Assembly: GCA_944389555.1 (NCBI GenBank)
Contig: CALXMU010000001.1
Span: 194,676 to 258,675 of the forward strand
Direction: 5' to 3'
From: an uncultured Alphaproteobacteria bacterium
GTDB lineage: Bacteria; Pseudomonadota; Alphaproteobacteria; Rs-D84
DNA: 64,000 nucleotides
Part shown: piece after piece, positions 24,426 to 32,010 of the stretch
Layout of the letters: every line of letters begins with the position of its first letter
How positions within the stretch are numbered: the first letter of the stretch is position 1
Notes under the pieces: generated by a model
Seen by the model: only the letters and a program-made list of their open reading frames with translations
Databases searched by the model: none
Told to the model about the DNA's origin: nothing
Translations under genes and position numbers: made by a program

Positions 24426-25946
24426 TTATGATAGTTTTTTTCGCAATAGTTCATTTACCAATGCAGGATTGGCTTTCCCACCAGTTGCTTTCATTACCGC
24501 ACCAACAAAGAAACCAAGCAAACCCGTTTTACCAGATTTATATTGTTCCACTTGTGTTTGATTGGCGTTAATTACGTCATCAACGGCTTTTTCAATTGCA
24601 CCGGTATCGGTGATTTGTTTCATTCCGAATCGGTCGGCGATTTCTTTCGGTGTTCCCGTTTCACCGTCCAACATCTTTATGAATATTTCTTTAGCTTGTT
24701 TACCATTGATTTCAGATGCAGAAATCATATCGACTAATTCTGCCAAATTTTCAGGTGTAATAATCCGTGCTGTGCCTTGATTTGATGTATCCACAGCGTT
24801 TTTTATATCCCAATTTTCTGGGTGGGCAAATAGTTCACTTATCATCCAGTTCGCAATCTGTTTTGCGCGTTCTGGTTTATCGCCAACGGCTGTATCAAAC
24901 CATTTTGATATATCTGTTGACTCCGTTAAACGTGCTGCATCGTATTCGTTTAACCCTAAACTGATGAAGCGTGCACGTGTGGCAGCAGGTAATTCTGGCA
25001 TAGTACTGCGAATTCTTTCAATTGTTTCTTCACTAATTTCCAGTGGTAATAAATCTGGATCAGGAAAATAACGATAATCTAATGCGTCTTCTTTACTACG
25101 CATAACAGAAGTTGTGCCTTCTGATTGGGAATAGCGCATTGTGTCTTGTGATACAGTGCCACCATTTTCATATATTTCTATTTGCCGACGTGCTTCATAT
25201 TCAATTGCCGATTTTATGAATTTGAACGATACCATATTCTTTGTTTCTGTTCTGGTGCGGAATTCTTTTGAACCGACAGGGCGCACGGATACATTAACGT
25301 CTGCACGCATGGAGCCTTCTTCCATATTTGCTTTTGATACACCAAGCGCACGGGCAATTTCACGAATTTCGCGTAAATAGCGTTCTGCTTCATCAGGAGA
25401 CGTTATATATGAATTATTTTCTGGGTTCTTGGTATCTAGAAATGTCACAATTTCTAATAAGGCAACTCCTGTGCGATTATAGTCCGCAAAAGATTTTGTT
25501 GGATGTACGTCATGCTTTAATTTACCAGCGTCTTGTTCCAAATGTGCGCGCTCAATTAGAATCTTTTTAGGTTTACCGTCATCCCCCATAATTTCAACCC
25601 AACCACGACCCACAACAGGTGGTTCTTCGGCAGGTTGTGAAATTTGATAACCTTGGGGCAGGTCAGGGTAAAAATACTGTTTACGAGCAAATTTACTTTT
25701 TTTGGATATTTCAGCGTTTAACCCTAAACCCATTTTTATCGCCTGTTCAACGCAAAATTCGTTTAACACCGGTAACATACCAGGCATTGCAACGTCAACC
25801 ATAGATACCTGTGTGTTCGGAGATATTGTCGGATTATAATTGGCAGAGGCACCACTAAATAGTTTACGGTTAGAAAGTACTTCTATATGCGTTTCTAATC
25901 CGATAACTAATTCCCAATCTGTCGTTTTGCCTTTTATCGTAAACAT
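24426..25946 (-). CDS. gatB: Asp/Glu-tRNA amidotransferase subunit B
   Basis: This 506-residue subunit of GatCAB binds the mischarged tRNA and activates Glu-tRNA-Gln (or Asp-tRNA-Asn) for amidation. Family features include VIGLETHIEVLSNRKLFSGA near residue 14, SMVDVAMPGMLP near 48, the cradle domain with RTETKNMVSFKFI near 230, and the C-terminal YqeY-like tail ending ATGGKANPALVNELLRKKL. It is separated from gatA and gatC by an opposite-strand tRNA-Phe, so it likely has its own promoter in the 25947-26000 gap. Confidence 0.95.
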   Translation of the reverse strand: MFTIKGKTTDWELVIGLETHIEVLSNRKLFSGASANYNPTISPNTQVSMVDVAMPGMLPVLNEFCVEQAIKMGLGLNAEISKKSKFARKQYFYPDLPQGYQISQPAEEPPVVGRGWVEIMGDDGKPKKILIERAHLEQDAGKLKHDVHPTKSFADYNRTGVALLEIVTFLDTKNPENNSYITSPDEAERYLREIREIARALGVSKANMEEGSMRADVNVSVRPVGSKEFRTRTETKNMVSFKFIKSAIEYEARRQIEIYENGGTVSQDTMRYSQSEGTTSVMRSKEDALDYRYFPDPDLLPLEISEETIERIRSTMPELPAATRARFISLGLNEYDAARLTESTDISKWFDTAVGDKPERAKQIANWMISELFAHPENWDIKNAVDTSNQGTARIITPENLAELVDMISASEINGKQAKEIFIKMLDGETGTPKEIADRFGMKQITDTGAIEKAVDDVINANQTQVEQYKSGKTGLLGFFVGAVMKATGGKANPALVNELLRKKLS

Positions 25947-25958
25947 TTTTATTTTTCC

Positions 25959-25987
25959 TTGCTTTTTTTATTTTGGTATCTTATTAT
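25959..25987 (+). promoter_or_regulatory. Promoter of tRNA-Phe
   Basis: TTGCTT (25959-25964), a 17-base spacer and TATTAT (25982-25987), 13 bases before the tRNA. Confidence 0.6.
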
Positions 25988-25999
25988 TCGTTTCGCGTT

Positions 26000-26075
26000 G
26001 GCTAGATAGCTCAGTTGGTAGAGCAAGGGACTGAAAATCCCTGTGTCAGTGGTTCGATTCCACTTCTAGCCACCA
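26000..26075 (+). tRNA. tRNA-Phe (anticodon GAA)
   Basis: A 76-base cloverleaf with acceptor stem GGCTAGA/TCTAGCC and D-arm AGCTCAGTTGGTAGAGC. The anticodon loop ACTGAAAAT carries GAA, the T-arm is GTGGTTCGATTCCAC, and the discriminator A is followed by an encoded CCA. It is embedded on the opposite strand between gatA and gatB. Confidence 0.97.
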
Positions 26076-26079
26076 TTTT

Positions 26080-27546
26080 TTATTTCCCCATTATTTTTGT
26101 CGGACGATTATCCACACCTGCAAATTGTTCTATATGCTTTGCCAGCTGCAATACGCGCATATCATCAAAGCGTTTTCCTACAACCTGCAAACCTAATGGT
26201 AAACCATTTCCTGCTAATCCTGCAGGAACGCTGCATGCAGGAATGCCGGCCAAATTCATCGCTACCGTAAATAAATCTAATGCATAGTATTCTAATGGCG
26301 TTAAATCTGAATCCAGTGGCATTGCTGTTCCAGCACTTGCTGGGCATAGTATTAAATCACATTGTTCAAATGCTTTATTAAAACTATCTGAAATCATTCT
26401 ACGAACACGAGCCGCTTGCATAAAGTATACTTCATACGATTCGCTAGATAATACCGCTGTACCGACAATCATACGACGCTGTACTTCTTCGCCGAAACCT
26501 GCTGCACGAGTCTTTTTATATGTATCAATTAAATCATCACCTTCTACGCGTAAACCATAGCGCATGCCGTCATAACGAGCTAGGTTAGATGAGGCCTCTG
26601 CAGGGGCAATAATATAATATGCCGCCAACGCATCCAGAATGTTTGGAATTGATACTTCAACTATTTCTGCACCAATCGATTTTAAATCTGCGATACGGTT
26701 TTCAAGCAGCTTTTTCATATCTGCTGAAATTTCAACATTTGCAAATTCTTTTATTACACCGATACGTAATTTTTTACCGTTACCTAAAATTGGGTCAAGC
26801 GGTGTATGTGCATGAAATCCGCCTTTTGCGCTTGTAGAATCTTTTTCATCATGACCTGCCATTGCTGACAATAATAACGCCGCATCATCTACTGTACGTG
26901 CAATCGGCCCAGGTGTATCTAAGCTGGAAGCAAATGCAATGCATCCCCAACGACTGCATAGGCCATATGTCGGTTTCATACCTACAAGACCAGTTATAGC
27001 AGACGGAAAACGAATCGAACCACCTGTGTCTGTTCCCGTGCCGCCAATTGCCAAACCAGAAGCAATTGCACTTGTCGCACCGCCAGATGAACCACCGGCT
27101 GTCAATCTACGTTCCATCTGCCACGGATTAACAGGTGCACCGAAATAACTTGTCTTACTGAAAGTGCCCATCGCGAATTCGTCTAAGTTTGTTTTACCAA
27201 GTAATACCGTTCCCGCATCTATGAATTTTTGAGATACAGTAGATTCATATTGTGGTACAAAATTTTCCAACATACGAGATGCAGCAGTTGTGCGAATGCC
27301 TTTTGTTGCAAATAAATCCTTCATACCAATCGGAAGCCCGTCTAGGGGTAGAGGATTTCCCGCCGCATAACGTGCATCAGATGCTTCAGCGTCGGATAGC
27401 GCACGTTCTGGTGTAATTGTAATATAGCAATTTAACTCTTTACCGTATTTTTCGATACGGTCTAAATACGCCTTGGTAAGTTCCGTGGAACTAATTGCCC
27501 CAGATTTTAGTTTTGCTAATGCTTCTGTAATTGTTAAATCTATCAT
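26080..27546 (-). CDS. gatA: Asp/Glu-tRNA amidotransferase subunit A
   Basis: This 488-residue amidase-signature enzyme is the glutaminase subunit of GatCAB, freeing ammonia for transamidation. The Ser-cisSer-Lys triad is visible: Lys in GMKDLFATKG (near residue 76), the cis-Ser in AGGSSGGATSA (near 151) and the nucleophile Ser in GTDTGGSIRFPSA (near 175). Length is normal. It follows gatC by 20 bases. The gene ends only four bases from the tRNA-Phe 3' end on the other strand. Confidence 0.96.
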   Translation of the reverse strand: MIDLTITEALAKLKSGAISSTELTKAYLDRIEKYGKELNCYITITPERALSDAEASDARYAAGNPLPLDGLPIGMKDLFATKGIRTTAASRMLENFVPQYESTVSQKFIDAGTVLLGKTNLDEFAMGTFSKTSYFGAPVNPWQMERRLTAGGSSGGATSAIASGLAIGGTGTDTGGSIRFPSAITGLVGMKPTYGLCSRWGCIAFASSLDTPGPIARTVDDAALLLSAMAGHDEKDSTSAKGGFHAHTPLDPILGNGKKLRIGVIKEFANVEISADMKKLLENRIADLKSIGAEIVEVSIPNILDALAAYYIIAPAEASSNLARYDGMRYGLRVEGDDLIDTYKKTRAAGFGEEVQRRMIVGTAVLSSESYEVYFMQAARVRRMISDSFNKAFEQCDLILCPASAGTAMPLDSDLTPLEYYALDLFTVAMNLAGIPACSVPAGLAGNGLPLGLQVVGKRFDDMRVLQLAKHIEQFAGVDNRPTKIMGK

Positions 27547-27566
27547 TTTAATTATCCAAATTTTAA

Positions 27567-27860
27567 TTATTCATCCATAACTTTTGGTACAGCAAAATAA
27601 CCACGAGAAACGCCCGCTGTGTCAGGATCATTAGCCAAAATTGCATCGCGGATATTGCCATCGGTAACAACGTCCGGGCTTTCCGGTAGTTTATGTTCTG
27701 CTGGGTTCAACATAGGTTCTATACCAGTTGTATCTATTTTCTGTAATTTATCTAGCCATTCAATTACTGAATCGATGTTCATTTTTTCTAACTTTTCATC
27801 AGAAACGTCAATTCGTATCAAATCAGCAAATTTTTTTAATTGTTGCTTGCTAAATGCCAT
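27567..27860 (-). CDS. gatC: Asp/Glu-tRNA amidotransferase subunit C
   Basis: This 97-residue clamp subunit wraps around GatA and GatB. It has the typical LKKFADLIRIDVSDEKLEKM start, a LQKIDTTGIEPML middle (family motif for the loop joining helices and belt) and a tail ending in the conserved VSRGYFAVPKVMDE. It is the first gene of the gatC-gatA unit and diverges from ruvX across 51 bases. Confidence 0.93.
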   Translation of the reverse strand: MAFSKQQLKKFADLIRIDVSDEKLEKMNIDSVIEWLDKLQKIDTTGIEPMLNPAEHKLPESPDVVTDGNIRDAILANDPDTAGVSRGYFAVPKVMDE

Positions 27861-27911
27861 TTTGAATCCTATTCTATTTATATCTATAAAAATACTGAGG
27901 AAAATTATACA

Positions 27912-28367
27912 ATGATTTTGCCAGATTTCAACGATTTTCCACGCACAGGGCGTATTTTAGGTATAGACTGGGGGGCCAGTCGTACAGGTGTTGCCGTATC
28001 TGATGAATCAAGAAAGTTCGTTTTCGTTAGACCAGTAATTGTCGCAAAGAGCGGTGGTATATCTATCGTAGGGCAGGTCGCAGATATTGTTGATAAGGAA
28101 AAAGTCGTTGGAATTGTCATAGGTTTGCCTATTTTTTCCGATGGAACGGAATCCGAGACAACTAAATATGTGAAAAGTTTTGCTAAAGAACTATCTGATT
28201 ATACAAATTTACCGATAGCGTTTATTGATGAAACATTGACAAGTTTGTCTGCTCAAGAAGAAATGGGACGTGTCAAAATTTCTGATATCAAAGGAAAATT
28301 AGATTCTGAATCTGCGCGAATAATTTTAGAAAATGCTATAGCTGTTATAAATAGATTAAAAACGTAA
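27912..28367 (+). CDS. ruvX: Putative Holliday-junction resolvase RuvX (YqgF)
   Basis: This 151-residue RNase H-fold protein of the YqgF family acts in pre-16S rRNA 5' maturation and possibly resolves Holliday junctions. Motifs are RILGIDWGASRTGVAVS near residue 13, VVGIVIGLPIFSDGTES near residue 68 and FIDETLTSLSAQ near 105. ATG 27912 with TGAGGA upstream is preferred over an earlier in-frame ATG at 27840, because that extension runs into the divergent gatC. Confidence 0.88.
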   Translation: MILPDFNDFPRTGRILGIDWGASRTGVAVSDESRKFVFVRPVIVAKSGGISIVGQVADIVDKEKVVGIVIGLPIFSDGTESETTKYVKSFAKELSDYTNLPIAFIDETLTSLSAQEEMGRVKISDIKGKLDSESARIILENAIAVINRLKT

Positions 28368-28374
28368 AATGCAT

Positions 28375-28402
28375 AAAAAACGGTGCATATAGCACCGTTT
28401 TT
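28375..28402. terminator. Bidirectional terminator ruvX/permease
   Basis: AAAACGGTGC-ATATA-GCACCGTTTTT. Confidence 0.88.
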
Positions 28403-29450
28403 AATCGTCATCATTTTTATCTGGGATTTTTCCGTCTGCGGATAATAATATGGCTATCCATCTGGTTGAATCAAATTGTGCGGTTATAATAAATATTGCT
28501 ACCAACAAAGGGACACTGAAGAACATTCCTGCAATGCCCCATATTGCGCCCCAAAATACCAAGTTTATCAATATAGCAAGCGTAGACAGGTTTAATGTTT
28601 TTCCTGTAAATTTTGGTTCCAATATGTTTCCAAAAATAACTTGTAAAGCGATTAACCCGATGGCGGTTAAAATAGGTTGGTGTAAAGAAGGTGCTGTTAC
28701 CAACGAATATAATATAGGCAGTCCGCATGCAACGATTGCGCCGATTGTTGGAATGTAACTTGTAATAAATACTATAAATGCCCATATTCCCGCAAATTCA
28801 ACGCCTATATGGTGTAACCAAAAATACGACAAAACGCCGGTAATGCCGGATAATAAAGTTTTCATAAATAAATACTTTTTCATATTTTCATCAATGCTAT
28901 CAATTATGTAACGAACCTTTTTATATTTATTTTTATTAGGGAATAGAGCAGAAAATTTTTGGTTAAATGTACTTTGTTCAACGAAAAAGAATATCATATA
29001 AACCAAAATCATGCCGGTAGAGGTTAAAATGCCGGCAACCGAAGAACCGATGTTTGCTGCAATATTAGTAATGTTTGGTATCATATTGGCATCAAAACGA
29101 ATTCCTAGCGATTGCGACAGGTAACTGCCGAATTGCACAAATTTATGTTGTATCTCAGGTAATGCAATAATTAATTCTTTAAACATCGGTTGAATTTGTG
29201 TTACAAAGAAATAAATTAAACCGCACATTGCCAGAACAGATATAATATTAGATGTCCAATCAAAGCTTATTGCTGTAATAGGATGTTTTTTTCGTTTTTC
29301 ATCTGAATTAAATGGAAATATTTTTCTGCAATATGTTGCAATTGCGTTTATTAAATACCATAAAAAGGTGGCGACTAGTAAAGGTATTAAAATTGGTCGT
29401 CCCAACCATAGTACTAATATCAATGCAAGAAATAAAATTATACCATTCAT
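28401..29450 (-). CDS. AI-2E/PerM-family membrane transporter
   Basis: This 349-residue protein with about seven to eight membrane segments has the PerM/AI-2E family order. Paired N-terminal helices are followed by a soluble helical stretch (LIIALPEIQHKFVQFGSYLSQ, near 90) and the conserved GVEFAGIWAFIVFITSYIPTIG ... FGNILEPKFTGKTLNLS ... WGAIWGIAGMFFSVPLLV region. Members export small signals or act as ion antiporters, so substrate cannot be told. It is followed upstream on the same strand by another membrane protein (29491-30390) at a 40-base gap. Confidence 0.85.
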   Translation of the reverse strand: MNGIILFLALILVLWLGRPILIPLLVATFLWYLINAIATYCRKIFPFNSDEKRKKHPITAISFDWTSNIISVLAMCGLIYFFVTQIQPMFKELIIALPEIQHKFVQFGSYLSQSLGIRFDANMIPNITNIAANIGSSVAGILTSTGMILVYMIFFFVEQSTFNQKFSALFPNKNKYKKVRYIIDSIDENMKKYLFMKTLLSGITGVLSYFWLHHIGVEFAGIWAFIVFITSYIPTIGAIVACGLPILYSLVTAPSLHQPILTAIGLIALQVIFGNILEPKFTGKTLNLSTLAILINLVFWGAIWGIAGMFFSVPLLVAIFIITAQFDSTRWIAILLSADGKIPDKNDDD

Positions 29451-29490
29451 AAAATCCTCCTATGCCTTATTACAGTGCATATAGCGCAAT

Positions 29491-30390
29491 TTAGTTATTT
29501 GTTTGTATTACTTCTGTGTCGCTAATATTTACGGTTACATTTTTAGTCGCGGACATAGAAATAAATGATATAAAACTAATCAACATTACTATATTAGCAA
29601 ATATTGCAAAGTATGCATATGTCTTTCCTTGGTGTTGCCGAAAGCGCGACAACCCGGAAAATCGCAACCATATGGTAAAGATTAAAGTAGACATTAAAGT
29701 TATGAAAATTGTATCAAAACCGTAAAAGAAAAATGAATAAATAGTCGTTAATATAAGAGCTATGGCTGTAAGCATACTGTTTGAAAGAATTTTGTTAGTA
29801 AATTTTGCATACCATCTCGCGCTTATTGTAACAGCTGGTATGTTTTTCTTTTGGTCATTTAATAAATACCCTGGCAACCACATCAGAGAAAAACCGAAAG
29901 GTAGTGAGCAAATAATTTTCCAATGTGCTAATCCCATTTCTCGGCAACGTATATATTTTGAATATAGGTTTATAACTTGCATACCTATCAAATATAAAGC
30001 AAAAAACGCAGCAGCGACGGCTAAAATGATGAAAGTTTTATTAAAATGAACGTTTAGCAGCATAAGTTGAGAGATAATGATTGTTTTATTGGCTTTTATA
30101 ATAGAAAAAAATATCAGACATGCTGTTGAGACTATAAATAATTGTGCGTTATTTAGTGCCACAAAACTATGTCTATCCATGTTTTCTTGCGGCATTTTAT
30201 AAAGTGTTATAAATGCTGACCCTATGATAGCTAGTAGAACCAAACTGGTTATAAATGTATTAGAGGCAGATGGGTACAAAATACTTGTTATAAATATAAA
30301 TAAAAAGAACAGGATGAAAGATATAAAAGCAAATTTCATCGGTGACCATAATAACCAGGATAATAATGAAAGCGATTTATTTTTAGCCAT
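29491..30390 (-). CDS. Polytopic membrane protein of unknown function
   Basis: This 299-residue protein is almost entirely hydrophobic, with about eight predicted membrane helices. It has one cytoplasmic-type loop containing YSKYIRCREMGLAHWKIICSLPFG near residue 140 and the polar WLPGYLLNDQKKNIPAV near 175. The latter, a Pro-Gly turn with basic residues, hints at a conserved loop, but I do not recognise a family. It lies between sufC (26 bases upstream on the same strand) and the PerM gene, so it may be transcribed with sufC. Confidence 0.7.
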   Translation of the reverse strand: MAKNKSLSLLSWLLWSPMKFAFISFILFFLFIFITSILYPSASNTFITSLVLLAIIGSAFITLYKMPQENMDRHSFVALNNAQLFIVSTACLIFFSIIKANKTIIISQLMLLNVHFNKTFIILAVAAAFFALYLIGMQVINLYSKYIRCREMGLAHWKIICSLPFGFSLMWLPGYLLNDQKKNIPAVTISARWYAKFTNKILSNSMLTAIALILTTIYSFFFYGFDTIFITLMSTLIFTIWLRFSGLSRFRQHQGKTYAYFAIFANIVMLISFISFISMSATKNVTVNISDTEVIQTNN

Positions 30391-30416
30391 TTTATGTCCT
30401 TTTTATATAACGTTAT

Positions 30417-31094
30417 TCATTCTACCACAACTTTACCTGACGACAAAGTTGTTATATGTGTCGGTTTTACTAATTCCGTAAAATTTTTTTGGTGGCTGAT
30501 AAATAAAAATGTGGTTTGTTTCATTTCTTTTATTATATCAACAAACTGGTTTTGAACGGCGGTATCGGCACCAGAGTCTGGTTCGTCAAGAATTGCAAGT
30601 TTAGGTTGCGTCATTATAAGCCTCAGTAACATTAGACGTTTCCTTTCGCCACCAGAAAATCCTACATTTATGCTACGATTTAACCATTCTTTTGGAATGT
30701 CTAGTTTTGTCCTCGCAGACTCCAAACGCATTAGAAATTCACCCATAGATAATTCTTTGCCAGTTTGAAAGTGTGTATGAGCCGCTAAAGAATGTTTAAG
30801 AAAACTTAATACAGTTAGCCCCGGAATTTCTGGTACGTTTTGCGCGCCAAGGAAAATTCCCATCAATGCTCGCGTTGTAGAATTTTCGTTTGTTATATCA
30901 ACCCCATCAAATATAATTTGACCAGAATCTACGTTATATTCAGGATTACCCATAATTACATTAACAAGTGTGGATTTCCCAGAACCGTTGTGACCAGATA
31001 ATAAGTGTCTAGCACCTTTTTCTACGTGCAGATTTATATCCGTTAGAAGTTTTTTCCCGTTCATTGATACAAATAAGTTTTTTACTTTTAACAT
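30417..31094 (-). CDS. sufC: Fe-S assembly ATPase SufC
   Basis: This 225-residue ABC-type ATPase drives conformational change of the SufBD scaffold. Walker A is GHNGSGKST (34-42), the signature is FSGGERKR (146-153) and Walker B is LAILDEPDSGAD (167-177). The PDSGAD variant is characteristic of SufC. It lacks membrane partners nearby. sufB lies 0.9 kb upstream on the same strand, separated by an opposite-strand RNA/secreted-protein unit, so sufC must have its own promoter or be reached by read-through. Confidence 0.95.
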   Translation of the reverse strand: MLKVKNLFVSMNGKKLLTDINLHVEKGARHLLSGHNGSGKSTLVNVIMGNPEYNVDSGQIIFDGVDITNENSTTRALMGIFLGAQNVPEIPGLTVLSFLKHSLAAHTHFQTGKELSMGEFLMRLESARTKLDIPKEWLNRSINVGFSGGERKRLMLLRLIMTQPKLAILDEPDSGADTAVQNQFVDIIKEMKQTTFLFISHQKNFTELVKPTHITTLSSGKVVVE

Positions 31095-31139
31095 TTATAA
31101 ACACCTTAAATTTATAGCCAGAATTATAACATAAATTGC

Positions 31140-31168
31140 TTGCGTTGCAATGTATTGAAAACTATAAT
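31140..31168 (+). promoter_or_regulatory. Promoter of the structured RNA region
   Basis: TTGCGT (31140-31145), a 17-base spacer and TATAAT (31163-31168). The predicted transcript starts near 31175, exactly where the first hairpin begins. Confidence 0.55.
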
Positions 31169-31174
31169 ATTTTT

Positions 31175-31265
31175 GTCAGCGGGTGTTCCGTTGACGAGGT
31201 GTAACGACCTCTTTACAGGCGTCGGAATATGTACTTATGGCGCGTATGTTTGCGCCGTTTTTAAT
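31175..31265 (+). ncRNA. Candidate small structured RNA (about 90 nt)
   Basis: Immediately after a promoter-like TATAAT lie three perfect hairpins in a row. The first is GTCAGCGG-GTGTT-CCGTTGAC (31175-31195, one G-T pair). The second is GAGGT-GTAACG-ACCTC (31196-31211). The third is GGCGC/GCGCC (31239-31256), followed by GTTTTT as an intrinsic terminator. No convincing ORF spans it; a 61-codon frame exists but has no ribosome site. This is the layout of an independent small RNA, or of a riboswitch-like leader with premature termination for the downstream secreted-protein gene. I do not recognise the RNA family. Confidence 0.5.
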
Positions 31266-31283
31266 ATTACGACGAAAAATAAA

Positions 31284-31385
31284 CTCCTGATTTGTGTCAG
31301 GAGGGCGTGCGAATATATTGAATAAGCAGCACAATTCCTGTAATTGTCGTTAACCTCCTGACCACCAAACCTTTTGGTGGTTTTT
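31284..31385 (+). promoter_or_regulatory. Attenuator-like leader of the Cys-rich gene
   Basis: CTCCTGA-TTTGTG-TCAGGAG (31284-31303) forms a hairpin. TCAGGAGG (31297-31304) can instead pair with CCTCCTGA (31354-31361), which directly abuts a terminator hairpin CCACCAAA/TTTGGTGG plus T-run (31362-31385). ACAATT-CCTGT-AATTGT (31331-31347) lies between. The alternative pairings in front of a terminator 14 bases before the ribosome site suggest conditional read-through. Confidence 0.45.
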
Positions 31386-31410
31386 CATTGTGAAAAATAG
31401 GAGTTTAATG

Positions 31411-32010
31411 ATGAAAAAAATATTATTTTCGTTGTTTTTTACATTTTGTTTTGTAAACCAATCTATAGGTGCAACACATTCAGGATTTCTCAATGGCAAG
31501 TATTGCTTAATAATAAATCCAGGAGATACTCAAAATGCTACTTGTTATTGGTGTGAGGGGCAAGGTGGAAGCACAGCTCCTGGAAATTGCAAAAAGGGTT
31601 ACCCTTCTTGTATGCATCAAGACGAAAAATATATTCACGTAGGCGAGAGAGTTGATAATTATGAATGTCGCTATGAAGGATATTGTGAGGTTAGTTGTAG
31701 CGGAGGCCGTTGGTATACGACTGGTAATGGATATGATGAGTTTCAAGAGAAAAGCGGTTGCTTGTGTGATAGCTATACTAGTACAACTACGTATCGTTGC
31801 TCTGCAGGTTATTATGGCACCGGTAAAAATTGTTCAAGATGTCCTGCAGTAGACGACACGGTTTCTCCTATTGTATACGGGAATAGTCTACCTAGTGAGG
31901 GTAATGAAAGTATAACGGATTGTTACATATCTGGTATAGCCGGGGAGTATTTTTATGATAAAACTGGTACTTTTGAAATCTATACAAGCAGATGTAATTA
32001 TAGTAATTAA
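31411..32010 (+). CDS. Secreted cysteine-rich protein
   Basis: This 199-residue protein has a signal peptide (about 1-21, ending SIGA) and about 20 cysteines in short spacings (CYWCEGQGG, CEVSCSGG, CLCDSY). It ends with a module RCSAGYYGTGKNCSRCPA near residue 130, which looks like the growth-factor-receptor/TNFR-type Cys modules. ATG 31411 is chosen because AGGAG lies seven bases upstream; ATG 31408 and GTG 31390 are in frame. It converges on sufB with a four-base overlap and splits sufB from sufC. Function unknown; extracellular and disulfide-rich is a safe inference. Confidence 0.75.
   Translation: MKKILFSLFFTFCFVNQSIGATHSGFLNGKYCLIINPGDTQNATCYWCEGQGGSTAPGNCKKGYPSCMHQDEKYIHVGERVDNYECRYEGYCEVSCSGGRWYTTGNGYDEFQEKSGCLCDSYTSTTTYRCSAGYYGTGKNCSRCPAVDDTVSPIVYGNSLPSEGNESITDCYISGIAGEYFYDKTGTFEIYTSRCNYSN

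Noticed and set aside
31140-31325. 61-codon ORF across the structured RNA region
   Set aside because: No ribosome site, starts inside the -35 region, and perfect hairpins with a terminator lie within it; better explained as RNA.
31131-32010. Recent mobile element splitting sufB and sufC
   Set aside because: No terminal inverted repeats, target duplication, transposase or integrase, and the gene overlaps the sufB stop.
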